NCBI RefSeq assembly: GCF_035917275.1
Contig: NZ_CP108508.1
Span: 248,001-312,000, forward strand
Direction: 5' to 3'
DNA: 64,000 nucleotides
DNA from: Streptomyces sp. NBC_01237
Lineage (GTDB): Bacteria; Actinomycetota; Actinomycetes; Streptomycetales; Streptomycetaceae
In this document: in pieces, positions 1-9,302 of the stretch
Numbering within the stretch: the stretch's first letter is position 1
Layout of the letters: every line of letters starts with the position of its first letter
The notes under the pieces: generated by a model
Told to the model about the DNA's origin: nothing
Seen by the model: only the letters and a program-made list of their open reading frames with translations
Databases searched by the model: none
Position numbers and translations under genes: made by a program

Positions 1-99
1 CCGGTGTCCGGCAACCGGGGTTCACCGGCCGGTTGATGTCGGGTCCGTGGCCAGGGCTCTGTCGTTTTCGCGATCGACCGGGATTGATCAGGTGAGTCC

Positions 100-890
100 G
101 CGGGGTCACACGCGGCCGGGTCATGTCCCGTCCGTGATGGCGCAGGCCGCTGGGCGATGTTGTCCCGTCCTGCCAGGCGGAGCGCGCCAATGGCCAGGTT
201 TCGCAGGGAGGCCATCACCCGCGGCGCACTGCCGGTCCACACCCGCGAGGCGTCCTCCCCGAACGTCGCATCCCTGACATGGTGCTCACGATTCTCGATG
301 GCCCAGTGCCTGCATATGTGTTCCGCCAGGTCAGCGGGGGTCGCCTGGTGAGCGGACAGGCCGGTGACCGCGTAGACGCGCTCCAGCGACACCATCCCGG
401 TGCGTACTGTGTGCCGTCAGCGGACGATCTGCAGGGCCTGGCCGGCGTGGGGAATGGCAGTCCCGCCTCGGTGACTGCCTTCAGGCGGCGGATCTCGTCG
501 CGACCGTGGGCGGCGGTGCGGGTGTGGTCCGTCAGCGGCATCTCCCTCCAGGGCAGGTCCTTCACCAGCGTGTGCAGGGCCGGGTGGTTGGCCTTGAGTA
601 CGGCGAGGTAGTGCACGTTCTTCTCCTCGACCAGGAACTTCGCGTGGTCGATCTGGGTCAGCAGCGGGAGCACTATGCCGTCGCCGCGCAGGGATGTGCC
701 GTCCACCGCGACGGCCACCCGCACCGGGCGGGACGGCGGGTGTTCGTCCTGGTCGGAGGCGCGGGAAGCGTCCGCACGAGCGGTGAGCCAGTCGCCGATC
801 GCCGCGTCGAGAGCGTCGCCGTCGACTCGCCGCAGCATCCGGCGCACGGTCGCCTCGCGAACAGACGGCCAGAGCCAGGGCGTACGACAG
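100..890 (-). pseudogene. ISAs1-family transposase remnant
   Basis: The minus strand encodes pieces of an ISAs1-type DDE transposase in different frames. A central piece carries the conserved blocks RVAVAVDGTSLRGD and HGRDEIRRLKAVTEAG. A C-terminal piece reads [20 protein letters not shown], then [20 protein letters not shown]. The two do not share a frame, an in-frame TGA lies at 417-419 just after QALQIVR, and the last recognisable residues ([11 protein letters not shown]) need a further frame change. The N-terminal third of the family is missing, so the element is dead. Its left end may lie just outside the window. Confidence 0.8.
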
Positions 891-1091
891 CACGTGGCGC
901 CGGCCGCGCAACCAGTGCGACTCGGGCAGGCCGCGCAACCTTTTCGCTGCGCACAGACGCCCGATGGTTGCCACATGCCGGGACGCGCTGAAAACCTGTT
1001 CTCAAGATCAGCCCGTACTGATCTCCGCTTCGGGTGACGTTCGGTGATGGGTGTCAGGCCGCCCGGAGGGTCCGGTGCGGGCTTCCTCGGC

Positions 1092-3998
1092 TCAGCGGCG
1101 GCCACCGCCTCCGCCCGTGCTGGAACCACCGCCGGTCGCGGAGTTGACGCAGCCGGTGCAGGGACCGGTGCCCTGCCGCAGGTACCGGTGCTGGTTCGCC
1201 AGGTCGATCGCGGGCGTCAGCGACGTGTCCTCGGTGGGGATACCGATGCCGAACCGGCCGTAGAAGACGAGCAGGCCGGCGTCGGCGCGTTCGACTGCCG
1301 CCCGGGTGCGGTCGTAGGCCACCGCCGTCAGGCGGCGGACGTCGACGCGCACGAGTCGGCCGCCGTCGGGCGGGGGCCGGCCGATTCCTTCGCCGTACTG
1401 ATGGAAGATCTTCTTCACCGGGCCGTCCTCCACCAGTCCCCCGAGATACTCCTTGAGGAGCTGTACGGCCTGGTTGTCGCCCAGGTCCAGGGCGTCGAAG
1501 GAGCGGGTGATCGCGAGGGAGGCAAGCTCGGCGAACCGGTCGGTCTGTTCCTCCCGCTCCGCGGTGCGCTGTTGGCTCTCGTCGAGCTGATCGAGCCTGC
1601 CGTCGAGGTCGTCGGCCGCCGGGCTCTGGGCGGGCTGTGGTTCCGGGGCGTCGAGAGCGAGCGCGTCGGCCTGGAAACGGCCGACCTGCCGGGCTATGGC
1701 CAGCGCCGTCCGGTTCACGGACCCTCCGGGTGGCGAGGGAGCGGCCCTGTGCACGGCGAGAATCACGGCCCTCAGACGGGCGGCGGCCCGGGGATGTGCC
1801 ACGACCTGCTGGTGGATCTCCTTGTACGCGGCCGCGGCGCCCTCGGCGTACTGCCGGCGCTGAACCTCGAGCGCGTATCTCTCGGTCACCGGCCGCTTCC
1901 ACGCGCCCTCGGAGACCGGAGCCAGAGCGACGAGGAACAGCAGCGCGACCATGATGCCGACATTGACCCCCGAGAGGGACCGCCGTGCGAAGTTGGCGGT
2001 GATACCCAGCGGCAGCCGGGACTCACCGAAGCGCGCCGGGCGCAGCCGCTGCCCGACCCGCGCGACACCGTCCGGCCAGCGCAGCACGGCGTAACTGCCG
2101 ACAGCAAGCGCCGTGTAGGCCGCCAGCCAGTACAGCCAGTCCACCTCGGTGAGTTCTTGGATCTTCTCCACCATGCCACGCACAACGGTGACTTGGGGCG
2201 GCGTGAATGACAGTACGTTGGCCAGCCACACCATGAGCACGGTGAGTACCAGGCCGAGTTCCACGGACAAGGCGATGTCGGCCACCGCCTGCACCGTCGG
2301 TCGCGTCGACTCCTTCAGCTTTCGCCAGCCGCGCCAGGAGAGCCAGATGGCGAGCGGGAAGAAGAGTCCGGCGGCCGGCGTAAGGGTCAGCACGTCGCCG
2401 GAAACGAGCTGCTCGACGGCGAGGACGGCCAGAAAGACGCCGGGGAGATCCGGAAGGTGGCGCACGACCAGGCGTTCGGACGCACCGCACCGCCTCACCA
2501 GAAGCAGCAACGTCCAGCCGCCGAAGAAGAGCAGCGCCGCCAAGGGGACCAGGCGAGAGGGGAGGGCGCGGAACAGGAAGAGGAGCACTGCCGCCGGCAG
2601 GACGACCGCGAAGAGGGCGAGGGCGGCTGCGGCGACGTACCGGCGGTGCCGGATCCAGCGGATCAGGGGTTCGACGAGCAGCAGGCCCATGACGTTCGGC
2701 ACGATCATGACGGCTGCAGCGAGGCCCAGGCCGAAGACTGCCCCGAGGATTCCGCCGAGGACCACCCTGACGGCGGCGAGGAGTGCGGACCCCATTCCGT
2801 CGATCTCGAACCGGGTACCGAGGCGCCAGGCCGCCCACGCGCCCACTCCGAAGGTGACGTACAGGCCGAGGAGTTCGGGCACGTCGTCCGGGGACTCCGC
2901 GTCGTCGCGGGTGGCCGGAGTCGGTGCCTCCGGAGTCGGTCCGGCCGGAGTCAGTGCGGCCGGAGTCAGTGCGGCCGGAGTCGGCGCCTCCGGAGTCGGT
3001 GCGGTCGGAGTCGGTCCGGCCGAAGTCAGCGCCTCCGGAGTCGGTCCGGTCGGAGTCGGTGCCTCCGGTGTGGGTCCGGCCGGAGTCAGTGCGGCCTGCG
3101 GTCTGCTTTCGCGCAGCTGACAGGCGATGTCGAGGAAGATCTCCAGATTGGGTATCCGGTACCCGGGCCATGCGAAATGGGTCGGGAAGTCGCTGCCGCG
3201 CGAGGAGACCAGGAGACTGCCCTCGACCGTGAGAGAGAGCGAGCCGACGTCCTCCCAGGCAGTGGAGTCGTCCCGGCCGCGCCTTCGCCGCACGGTCAGC
3301 CCGTCCTGGCTCAACACCACGTCCCCGAAGGGGACTTCACCGCCGCCGAGAACCGCTTCGGCGGCCGGGGCCAGCTGCGCGTCCCGAACGCCCTGCAGGA
3401 TCGCAGGCCCCCACTCCTCCTCCTTGGGGAGCTGGGCGCCCCTGATCGCCGTACGGGTGCGCAGGCCCCGGATCCTCTCCCCGCCGAGTACGGGGCCACG
3501 GTCCGCCGACCCGAACGTGACGACCGCCCCCTCGGGGTTGGACAGCTTGTAGCGATGCGAACCGTTCGTGAAGACAGCGGTCGACTGCCAGAGGTAGACC
3601 GCTTCCGTAGCGTCGGCCGCAATCGCGACGAGGCCCTTTTCGTAGAGGCGGAACTCCACTCTCGTGTGCCGCCGATACCACAACGCGCGGACGGCGAACG
3701 GCCCCAGCAGCGCCAGCCCACCGAGTGCTTGGGCCACTGCTGCCGCGACGGACCCCTCCCAGCCGAGGAACGCACCGAGGAGGATCGTCAGGAAGTAGGT
3801 CAGGGCCGAGAAGGGGGCCAGCGCCAGCAGAAGCAGCGCGTACGCGGAGGGCCTTCTGTGCTGCGGGCGGTAGGTACGGCGATGCCGCCCCAGCTCCGGG
3901 CGCTCCGCTCCGTTCTCCGCCCCGTCTTCCGTGCTGCTCTCCGCGCTGCCGTCCTCGCCGGTCCCCGCGCCGTCCGCCGCACCCATGAGCTCACTCAT
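1092..3998 (-). CDS. Large multi-pass membrane protein with proline-rich repeat linker, unknown function
   Basis: A 968-aa protein. Two membrane segments lie near the N-terminus (about residues 45-100), followed by a soluble PH-like region (about 105-285, containing VEFRLYEKGLVAIAADATE). A degenerate pentapeptide linker of the form T-P-x-x-P/L spans about residues 300-360. About eight to ten membrane helices follow, then a charged helical segment and a tail rich in Gly and Ser with a CTGC pair. The N-terminal architecture resembles actinobacterial proteins annotated as DUF6585, but that is from memory. The start is uncertain: ATG at 3998 (MSELMG) is preferred over GTG at 4031, though neither has a strong ribosome binding site. 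No operon partner is visible. Confidence 0.75.
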   Translation of the reverse strand: MSELMGAADGAGTGEDGSAESSTEDGAENGAERPELGRHRRTYRPQHRRPSAYALLLLALAPFSALTYFLTILLGAFLGWEGSVAAAVAQALGGLALLGPFAVRALWYRRHTRVEFRLYEKGLVAIAADATEAVYLWQSTAVFTNGSHRYKLSNPEGAVVTFGSADRGPVLGGERIRGLRTRTAIRGAQLPKEEEWGPAILQGVRDAQLAPAAEAVLGGGEVPFGDVVLSQDGLTVRRRRGRDDSTAWEDVGSLSLTVEGSLLVSSRGSDFPTHFAWPGYRIPNLEIFLDIACQLRESRPQAALTPAGPTPEAPTPTGPTPEALTSAGPTPTAPTPEAPTPAALTPAALTPAGPTPEAPTPATRDDAESPDDVPELLGLYVTFGVGAWAAWRLGTRFEIDGMGSALLAAVRVVLGGILGAVFGLGLAAAVMIVPNVMGLLLVEPLIRWIRHRRYVAAAALALFAVVLPAAVLLFLFRALPSRLVPLAALLFFGGWTLLLLVRRCGASERLVVRHLPDLPGVFLAVLAVEQLVSGDVLTLTPAAGLFFPLAIWLSWRGWRKLKESTRPTVQAVADIALSVELGLVLTVLMVWLANVLSFTPPQVTVVRGMVEKIQELTEVDWLYWLAAYTALAVGSYAVLRWPDGVARVGQRLRPARFGESRLPLGITANFARRSLSGVNVGIMVALLFLVALAPVSEGAWKRPVTERYALEVQRRQYAEGAAAAYKEIHQQVVAHPRAAARLRAVILAVHRAAPSPPGGSVNRTALAIARQVGRFQADALALDAPEPQPAQSPAADDLDGRLDQLDESQQRTAEREEQTDRFAELASLAITRSFDALDLGDNQAVQLLKEYLGGLVEDGPVKKIFHQYGEGIGRPPPDGGRLVRVDVRRLTAVAYDRTRAAVERADAGLLVFYGRFGIGIPTEDTSLTPAIDLANQHRYLRQGTGPCTGCVNSATGGGSSTGGGGGRR
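2918..3100. repeat. Imperfect in-frame tandem repeat, about 15 bp unit
   Basis: About a dozen degenerate copies of a 15-bp unit around cggagtcggtgcctc run through this stretch. They encode the T-P-rich linker of the overlapping membrane protein on the minus strand. Unit boundaries stay in frame, so gain or loss of units changes linker length without breaking the gene. Confidence 0.8.
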
Positions 3999-4197
3999 CC
4001 CAGGAAGCTTTCCGCACAACACCTTTTGCACGAGAGCCAGTTGATGTTGCGCGGCACGGTAGCACTTTCATGGTGCGCAGGCCCGACCGGACGAACCTCC
4101 GGAACACGGACACCCCGGGCCGAGGGCATCACCCGTACGGTTGCCTGCCAACGCAACGGCCGCTCCGCCCGGCCGAGCGGTGCCAGTGGGGCCGGGC

Positions 4198-4893
4198 TCA
4201 GCTGCCGGGCGGCATCAGGTTCCTGGTCAGGGTGAAGGCGGAACTCGCTGTTGCGAGAAGGGCGTTGACGCGACCGAGGACACGGCCCGCCCGGTCGGCG
4301 TCCTGCGCACCGGCGGCGTCCGTCAGGTCTTCGGCATACTCCCGTGCCCTGACCGCCTCCTCGGGCTGGGCACCTTCCGAGTCGGCCCTGAGTGCAGTGG
4401 CCAGCTGCTGGTACGAGATGCCGGACAGGTCGGCGCTGCTGTCACGCCCGCTGCTCTGGGCAACCCCATGAGGGCTGTTGACGTTGACTGCCGCGAAGCC
4501 GCCCGCGGACGCCGTTATGTGCATGGATTCGTCACTGATCCCTGTCCACATGAAGTGCTTCCGGTACTCGCGCCAGCCCTTGCGCGTAAGGGCGTAGGAA
4601 CCGAACTTCCATCCCTCGACGCGTACGAGTTTGTGCTTGACGGGTTCCGCGAGGACGAGCCGGGCGTCGGCCCGATTCCAGCGCCGCTCATCGAAGTAGG
4701 GCGCCAGGCGGACTCGGGTGCCGAGGCTCGGGGATCTTCGGCAGATCTCCTGGAACGCCTGCTTCTGGTAGATATCCAGCCGATCCAAGCTGATGGACAG
4801 GGCGGGGAGCCGCCAGGCGTGAAGCACGGTTCGGGTCTTCAGGAACAGTCCGTACGCGGCCGCGGCGCACAAAGCCAGGACGACGATCTCCAC
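4198..4893 (-). CDS. Hypothetical single-pass membrane protein
   Basis: A 231-aa protein starting at GTG 4893, with GGAG six bases upstream. The first residues form one membrane helix (VEIVVLALCAAAAYGLFL). A soluble region with no recognised domain follows, then a helical C-terminus (about 200-225, AGRVLGRVNALLATASSAF). The open frame continues upstream to 5355, but that extension encodes a decayed IS1380 transposase, so I exclude it. Function unknown. The topology suggests a cytoplasmic domain anchored by its N-terminus. Confidence 0.6.
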   Translation of the reverse strand: MEIVVLALCAAAAYGLFLKTRTVLHAWRLPALSISLDRLDIYQKQAFQEICRRSPSLGTRVRLAPYFDERRWNRADARLVLAEPVKHKLVRVEGWKFGSYALTRKGWREYRKHFMWTGISDESMHITASAGGFAAVNVNSPHGVAQSSGRDSSADLSGISYQQLATALRADSEGAQPEEAVRAREYAEDLTDAAGAQDADRAGRVLGRVNALLATASSAFTLTRNLMPPGS

Positions 4894-5019
4894 GCGGGCT
4901 CCTGATTCTCCCGACCATGCAAGTCCCCTGATTTTATGTCGAGTTGCTCCTCGTGGGAATGGTGGAACCGCTTCGATCGGACTCGCCCCCGAGGACACGT
5001 ACGCCAACACGCCGGCGTC

Positions 5020-5271
5020 ATCGCCACCGCATGCCCTTCGGTCAGCCCTGGAGGCAGCCGCCGGTGATCTCGGCACCCCAGGGCCCGTCGCGGATCTCGC
5101 CGCCGGGCCCGATCGCTGCCGCCCAGGCAGGGGCGGGATCTTGAGCACGTCCTGGTGAATCTGTTCGGTAATGCTCATTGCGACCGCGTACGACAGCCGC
5201 CGTCCGCGCTGGGCGAGCCAAGCTGTGAACTCATACGTTCCGCCACCGGAGTCGGAACGGGCAGCATTCGG
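5020..5271 (-). pseudogene. IS1380-family transposase fragment
   Basis: The minus strand encodes RSDSGGGTYEFTAWLAQRG followed by RLSYAVAMSITEQIHQDVLK, matching the second-aspartate region of IS1380-type DDE transposases. After KIPP the frame changes, and the continuation AWAAAIGPGGEIRDGPW then EITGGCLQG, a stop, and PKGMR is found in another frame. Only about 80 of more than 400 family residues remain. The fragment is fused in frame to the downstream membrane-protein gene on the same strand. Confidence 0.75.
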
Positions 5272-5393
5272 CGCGTCCACGTCGGCACCCGACTCGTGGG
5301 CCTCTCCGCCGCCGCGGCCGACCTTGGCATTTTCCCACCGTTCCCCCGCGCTCATGGCACGATCACTTTTCGTGAACGGACCCTGGGGGCACC

Positions 5394-5564
5394 ATGCGTA
5401 CCCGCACCAGCGCCTCGCTCATGGCGGCCGGCCTGTTCGCCACGCTCGCCGCATGCGGCGGAGAAGAAGTCGAAGCCGGCCCCACCCGCCCCGGGGGCCG
5501 AACCTCTGGCATCGCCAAGAGGATCAGCCAGGCGCCGCACCACCACCTCTGCCCCAACTTCTGA
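5394..5564 (+). CDS. Small putative lipoprotein
   Basis: A 56-aa reading frame starting at ATG 5394: a positively charged start (MRTRTSAS), a hydrophobic stretch, then the lipobox LAAC with Cys at residue 21. Only 36 residues would remain after lipidation. It is either a genuine small lipoprotein or the surviving 5' end of a longer one. The stop lies 14 bp before the next start codon, consistent with co-transcription with the Ntn-hydrolase-like gene. It is short, so confidence is moderate. Confidence 0.5.
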   Translation: MRTRTSASLMAAGLFATLAACGGEEVEAGPTRPGGRTSGIAKRISQAPHHHLCPNF

Positions 5565-5578
5565 CCTCGGGAGGCCGG

Positions 5579-6127
5579 ATGACCGTGATCGTCGGACTCG
5601 TCCACAAGAACCGTGTCCACCTCGGCGCAGACTCCGCCGGCGTCGCCGGCCTCCAACTCACCGTCCGCCGCGACCCGAAGGTGTTCCGCAACGGCCCCTA
5701 CGCCATGGGCTTCACCACGTCGTTCCGCATGGGCCAACTGCTCCAGCATGCCTTCCAGCCCCCACACCCCACCGGCGACCTCCACCGTTTCATGGTCACC
5801 ACGTGGACCGACGCCCTGCGCACCTGCCTCAAGGACGGCGGCTACGCCCGCAAGGACAGCGAGCAGGAGCAGGCCGGGACCTTCCTCGTCGGCATACACG
5901 GACGCCTCTACAGCATCTGGGACGACTACCAGGTGGCCGAGCACGCCGACGACTACGCCGCCGTCGGCTGCGGGGACGAACTAGCCCTCGGCGCCCTCCA
6001 CGCCACCGTCGGCCTCGACCTGGCCCCGCGAGCCCGCCTCACCGCGGCTCTCGCCGCCGCCGACCACCACAGCGCCGGGGTCACCGGGCCCTACACCTAC
6101 GCCAGCACACCGAAGCGGTCGACGTGA
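5579..6127 (+). CDS. Ntn-hydrolase-like (proteasome/HslV-fold) protein
   Basis: A 182-aa protein starting at ATG 5579 with GGGAGG upstream. The N-terminal strand pattern TVIVGLVHKNRVHLGADSAG is that of Ntn hydrolases of the proteasome/HslV class, with the potential nucleophile Thr at position 2 after Met removal. Further family-like blocks are GPYAMGFTTSFRMGQLL, EQAGTFLVGIHGRLYSI and YAAVGCGDELALGAL. Similar proteins occur in actinobacteria and their phages; peptidase activity here is inferred only. It follows a small lipoprotein gene on the same strand and looks intact. Confidence 0.7.
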   Translation: MTVIVGLVHKNRVHLGADSAGVAGLQLTVRRDPKVFRNGPYAMGFTTSFRMGQLLQHAFQPPHPTGDLHRFMVTTWTDALRTCLKDGGYARKDSEQEQAGTFLVGIHGRLYSIWDDYQVAEHADDYAAVGCGDELALGALHATVGLDLAPRARLTAALAAADHHSAGVTGPYTYASTPKRST

Positions 6128-6576
6128 CCGGACGCAGCAACCTCACGAACCACTGCTACCGCAAGGACCGGGCCGCCTTCCCCGCCGCCGACGACATCAG
6201 CCACATCCGCGGCCACCCCGCCGCCGACGTCATCGACCGCATCCGCCCCATCACAGCAGAAGCCGACCCAAGAGACCGGGGCAACTGGCCCCATACACGG
6301 CGTCAACCGCTGCCAGCGGAACCGGCTCCCGGTCGCCTCACCACTCCGGCGCACCCAAAGGGCTGGTCCGCTGATTGTTCGGCGCGGTGTGTCATGTGGC
6401 GTCCTGGTTTTCCGGACGGCGGCTGATCCCGGCAGCGTAGACGCCCCGGCTTCCGGCGGAGGCCATCCGCCACTTGACCGCGACGGAGATGCCGAGGGTG
6501 CGGACGGGAGCCGCGGCAGGCAGGACGCTGCATGGTCGGCCCCTGAGCTGTTGGGGTCTGTGGCAGCAGGGCGAGA
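6128..6576. other. No gene recognised
   Basis: I find no convincing coding potential on either strand between the Ntn-hydrolase-like gene and the decayed DUF664 gene. The plus-strand reading just after 6127 looks weakly protein-like but matches no family I know. Confidence 0.5.
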
Positions 6577-7045
6577 TCAGCTGTTACTGACTTCCCGTGC
6601 GACGCGCTCCAGCCGGCGCCGATGGTTCTCCCACCATGCCTGGTCTCCTGGTGGCATGGTGGCGTTACCGTCATCCTGGTGCGCGTGATCTCCGGTACCC
6701 AACGGTACGCCGGCCACGCCGACATTGGCGCAGTGTCACTTCTCGCCGTTTCTCCAGGTCACCTCTCGCCGCTGGCCCGCCGCCACGGGACGTGACCGAT
6801 CGCGTCAGGCATCAGCGTCGCGATCATGCATCTGGAGTGCTCCCAAGCCTGGTGATACGGCCCGACGACACCTTCGCGCGACTCGTCCGGAATGGCCCAC
6901 ATGCCCGAGTTATGTTCCGTGTTCTCCGTATGCCACCAGAACGACGGCTCCAGGGAAGAACGACCGGCGCCGAACGTGTCGCCGGAGCACCCCGGCCCCA
7001 CGCCGGCGATGTGCTTCACCAGGCGCAGCAGGTTCGCGCCTGCGG
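6577..7045 (-). pseudogene. Decayed DinB/DUF664-family gene
   Basis: On the minus strand the reading RANLLRLVKHIAGV followed by MWAIPDESREGVVGPYHQAW and GHVPWRRA matches the middle of DUF664 (DinB-like, possibly mycothiol-dependent) proteins. The C-terminus MPPGDQAWWENHRRRLERVA lies in another frame and ends at 6577. Between them the frame shifts and an in-frame stop appears, and the first roughly 40 family residues are missing. The gene cannot make a full protein. It lies immediately downstream of the small membrane-protein gene at 7057. Confidence 0.7.
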
Positions 7046-7056
7046 GAGTCCCTGGG

Positions 7057-7575
7057 TCAGCCGGTTGTGCCGATAGCGCTACGGGCGGCGAGGCGGAAAT
7101 CCTTTACTGCTCGGTAGAGGGCTCGCTCTCGTTCCGCGGCAAGGGCGATGTTTTCGACCCTGTGGGTGGTGTCTCCCGCGCGGGCGTTCTCAGCCATCCG
7201 TCGCATGACGTGCGAGAGATCGCTGGAGGCGTTGGCAACGCGTTCCGCGATTTCCGCGAGGGGTGCCGGCCCTTCGAGGATGACGACTTCGCAGGCGCGG
7301 TGGACCTCACGGGCCAGGGTGATGAAACGGCCTGTCTTCTCGTCGACGTCGGGAAGGTCGGGCCGGTCCGAACGCAGCGCGTCGAGGACGGCGTCCATGG
7401 CGATGTCACGGTCATGGAGAGCGCTGAGGTAGCCGGCGTAGGCGTCGCGGCGATGCTGGCGGCTCCATTGCGCGTGCTGGGACCGTGCCTGAGCACGGCC
7501 GTTGACGATTGCGGCCCCGAGGGTGGTGGCGGAACCGACGGCGGCTCCCAGCAGTGCGGCAAGTCCTGAGTCCAT
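7057..7575 (-). CDS. Small membrane-anchored helical protein, unknown function
   Basis: A 172-aa protein from ATG 7575 (MDSGLAALLG). An alternative start at 7605 adds 10 residues. One N-terminal membrane segment (GLAALLGAAVGSATTLGAAI) is followed by a cytoplasmic helical domain with the motif QWSRQHRRDAYAGYLSALHD. The layout and this W-R-R-x-A-Y motif recur in the gene at 28167, suggesting distant paralogues. The open frame extends upstream to 7968, but that part is a transposase remnant. Function unknown. Confidence 0.65.
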   Translation of the reverse strand: MDSGLAALLGAAVGSATTLGAAIVNGRAQARSQHAQWSRQHRRDAYAGYLSALHDRDIAMDAVLDALRSDRPDLPDVDEKTGRFITLAREVHRACEVVILEGPAPLAEIAERVANASSDLSHVMRRMAENARAGDTTHRVENIALAAERERALYRAVKDFRLAARSAIGTTG

Positions 7576-7601
7576 GGGATCCAGTCTGCCGTTCTGGCCG
7601 T

Positions 7602-7900
7602 TCATCCAGTTCGCCGGGGCTTCGCGCCTTTCCCCGCAGTGGGCGGGTCGCCTGTATCCCTCACCGATGGCGAGGACCGGTCCCACGTCGTGACGGCCGG
7701 CCCGGCGACGGTTCTTCGAACCGGGTGGCCGGCCTGGCCCGCCGGGACGGTTTCGGCACACCGGCTGGAGAACCGATCCTCGTGCACAGGTATCTGGATC
7801 CTCTGCGGACGCGTGCTGGTGTCCGTTTGTAAGGCTCGGCAGGCTTTCTCCCAGGGCCCTGGGATCGTTCCGCAAGCTCGGCAGCGGGTGTCGGGAGGCT
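7602..7900 (-). pseudogene. Transposase C-terminal remnant
   Basis: The minus-strand reading GGPGRPPGSKNRRRAGRHDV, and in a second frame GDPPTAGKGAKPRRTG, resembles the C-terminal tail common to a group of Streptomyces transposases with a GRPPGSKN motif. Upstream coding blocks are absent and the tail is split between frames. It abuts the small membrane-protein gene at 7575. Confidence 0.55.
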
Positions 7901-8036
7901 GGGTCAGGCCGCGTTCGCCGTGAGGTACGTCGATGAAGACTGCGCATTGGTCTTGACCAATGTTCCATTATGTGAAAACTATGAGCAAGGCCACCATGGA
8001 ATCTTTACAATCACCTCCGCTGGAGAATCAAGCCCC

Positions 8037-9302
8037 ATGCGCATAACCGCAACCGCCGCAGCAACCGTGCTCGGTGGAGCTCTCGTTCTCGGCCTCACGG
8101 CCGTCCCTGCCACACAGGCCGCCCCTGCCGACTCGGCAGGATGCACCACCGACGCCTTCGGGATCGCCGGTAAGTACGGCGAGTTCGTCCTCGGAGACGA
8201 TGTCCACTCCCCCGACGCGGAGGGCGCGGTGGCCGTGGGTGGCAACGCCGACTTCCGCGGCGGATTCAGCGTCGCCAACGAGCTGACGGCGTCCGAGGTC
8301 GACGCGCTGCCCGGCCGGGCTTCCCTCGTCGTCCGTGGCGACCTGATCAACGGCGGTTCGGTCACCGCAGTGATGAAGGGCAACGCGGTCGTCGGCGGCG
8401 AGGTCCGCGACCGTGCGGTCGAGCTGCACTCCGGCACGTTCCGCAAGGACGCCGGGCTGATCGACTTCGACGCCGAGTTCGGCAAGCTCCGCACCTACTC
8501 GTCGGCGCTGGCCGGGGAAGCGGTGACCGACGGCACGGACGTCGCGCTGGACGGCGCCAAGCTCACGCTGAAGGGCAGCGACACCGGTCGCAACATCTTC
8601 AAGGTGACGGCCGGTCAGCTGGAGCAGGCCAAGGACATCTACCTCAAGGTCCCCGCCGGTGCGACCGCGATCGTCAACGTCAGCGGCGAAACGTACGACA
8701 TGGCCAAGGCGGGCACCACCGGCTTCTTCCTGTCCGGCGGCCAGGACTACGTGCTGGACGACAAGCTCCAGAGCGCCTCCGACGGCAAGGTCCGCGCCCG
8801 GCTGTTGTGGAACTTCCCCGAGGCCCGCACGGTCACCAAGAGCAGCCAGGCGGCCTGGCCGGGCAGTGTGCTGGCACCCCGGGCACATCTGGAACTGGGG
8901 ACCGGCGCACCGGTCAACGGCTCGGTGTGGGTTGCCTCGCTGCACGGCTCGGGCGGCGCGGAGACGCACCACTTCCCCTTCACCGGCTGCCTTCCGGAGA
9001 CCGGAAAGCCCCCGACCAGCACGCCGACGCCGGGCGACACCCCCAGTGCGACACCGCCGGTGGACGCGACCCCGTCCGGCTCCGTGACACCCCCCACGGA
9101 GAGCGGCACCCCGTCCTCCGGTTCCTCCGAGCCCTCCGTACCGGGTACTCCTGCTCCGTCGGCGAGCAAGTCGCCGGGCGGCGGCGACCTGGCCTCGACC
9201 GGCAGCAGCGGCACCGTTCCGCTGATCATCGGCACCGCCGCGGTGCTCGCCGTGGGTACCGCCCTCCTCATGGTGGCCCGCCGCAGGGCCAAGCGCACCT
9301 GA
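8037..9302 (+). CDS. Secreted choice-of-anchor A protein with LAxTG sorting signal
   Basis: A 421-aa protein from ATG 8037. It has a Sec signal peptide (about residues 1-27), then a choice-of-anchor A domain (about 35-320; blocks FGIAGKYGEFVLGDDVHS and DAEGAVAVGGNADFRGG), then a Pro/Thr/Ser-rich wall-spanning linker (about 330-380). It ends with LASTG at 385-389, a hydrophobic helix and the charged tail ARRRAKRT. LAxTG is the motif used by class E sortases in streptomycetes, so covalent cell-wall attachment is likely. It stands alone. A series of inverted repeats lies about 220 bp downstream. Confidence 0.88.
   Translation: MRITATAAATVLGGALVLGLTAVPATQAAPADSAGCTTDAFGIAGKYGEFVLGDDVHSPDAEGAVAVGGNADFRGGFSVANELTASEVDALPGRASLVVRGDLINGGSVTAVMKGNAVVGGEVRDRAVELHSGTFRKDAGLIDFDAEFGKLRTYSSALAGEAVTDGTDVALDGAKLTLKGSDTGRNIFKVTAGQLEQAKDIYLKVPAGATAIVNVSGETYDMAKAGTTGFFLSGGQDYVLDDKLQSASDGKVRARLLWNFPEARTVTKSSQAAWPGSVLAPRAHLELGTGAPVNGSVWVASLHGSGGAETHHFPFTGCLPETGKPPTSTPTPGDTPSATPPVDATPSGSVTPPTESGTPSSGSSEPSVPGTPAPSASKSPGGGDLASTGSSGTVPLIIGTAAVLAVGTALLMVARRRAKRT

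Noticed and set aside
1044..2210. Long plus-strand open frame opposite the large membrane protein
   Set aside because: Antisense shadow of high-GC coding DNA; no recognisable motifs, while the minus frame has membrane helices and normal composition.
2918..3100. CRISPR-like regular repeats
   Set aside because: Units of about 15 bp without unique spacers, in frame within a coding sequence.
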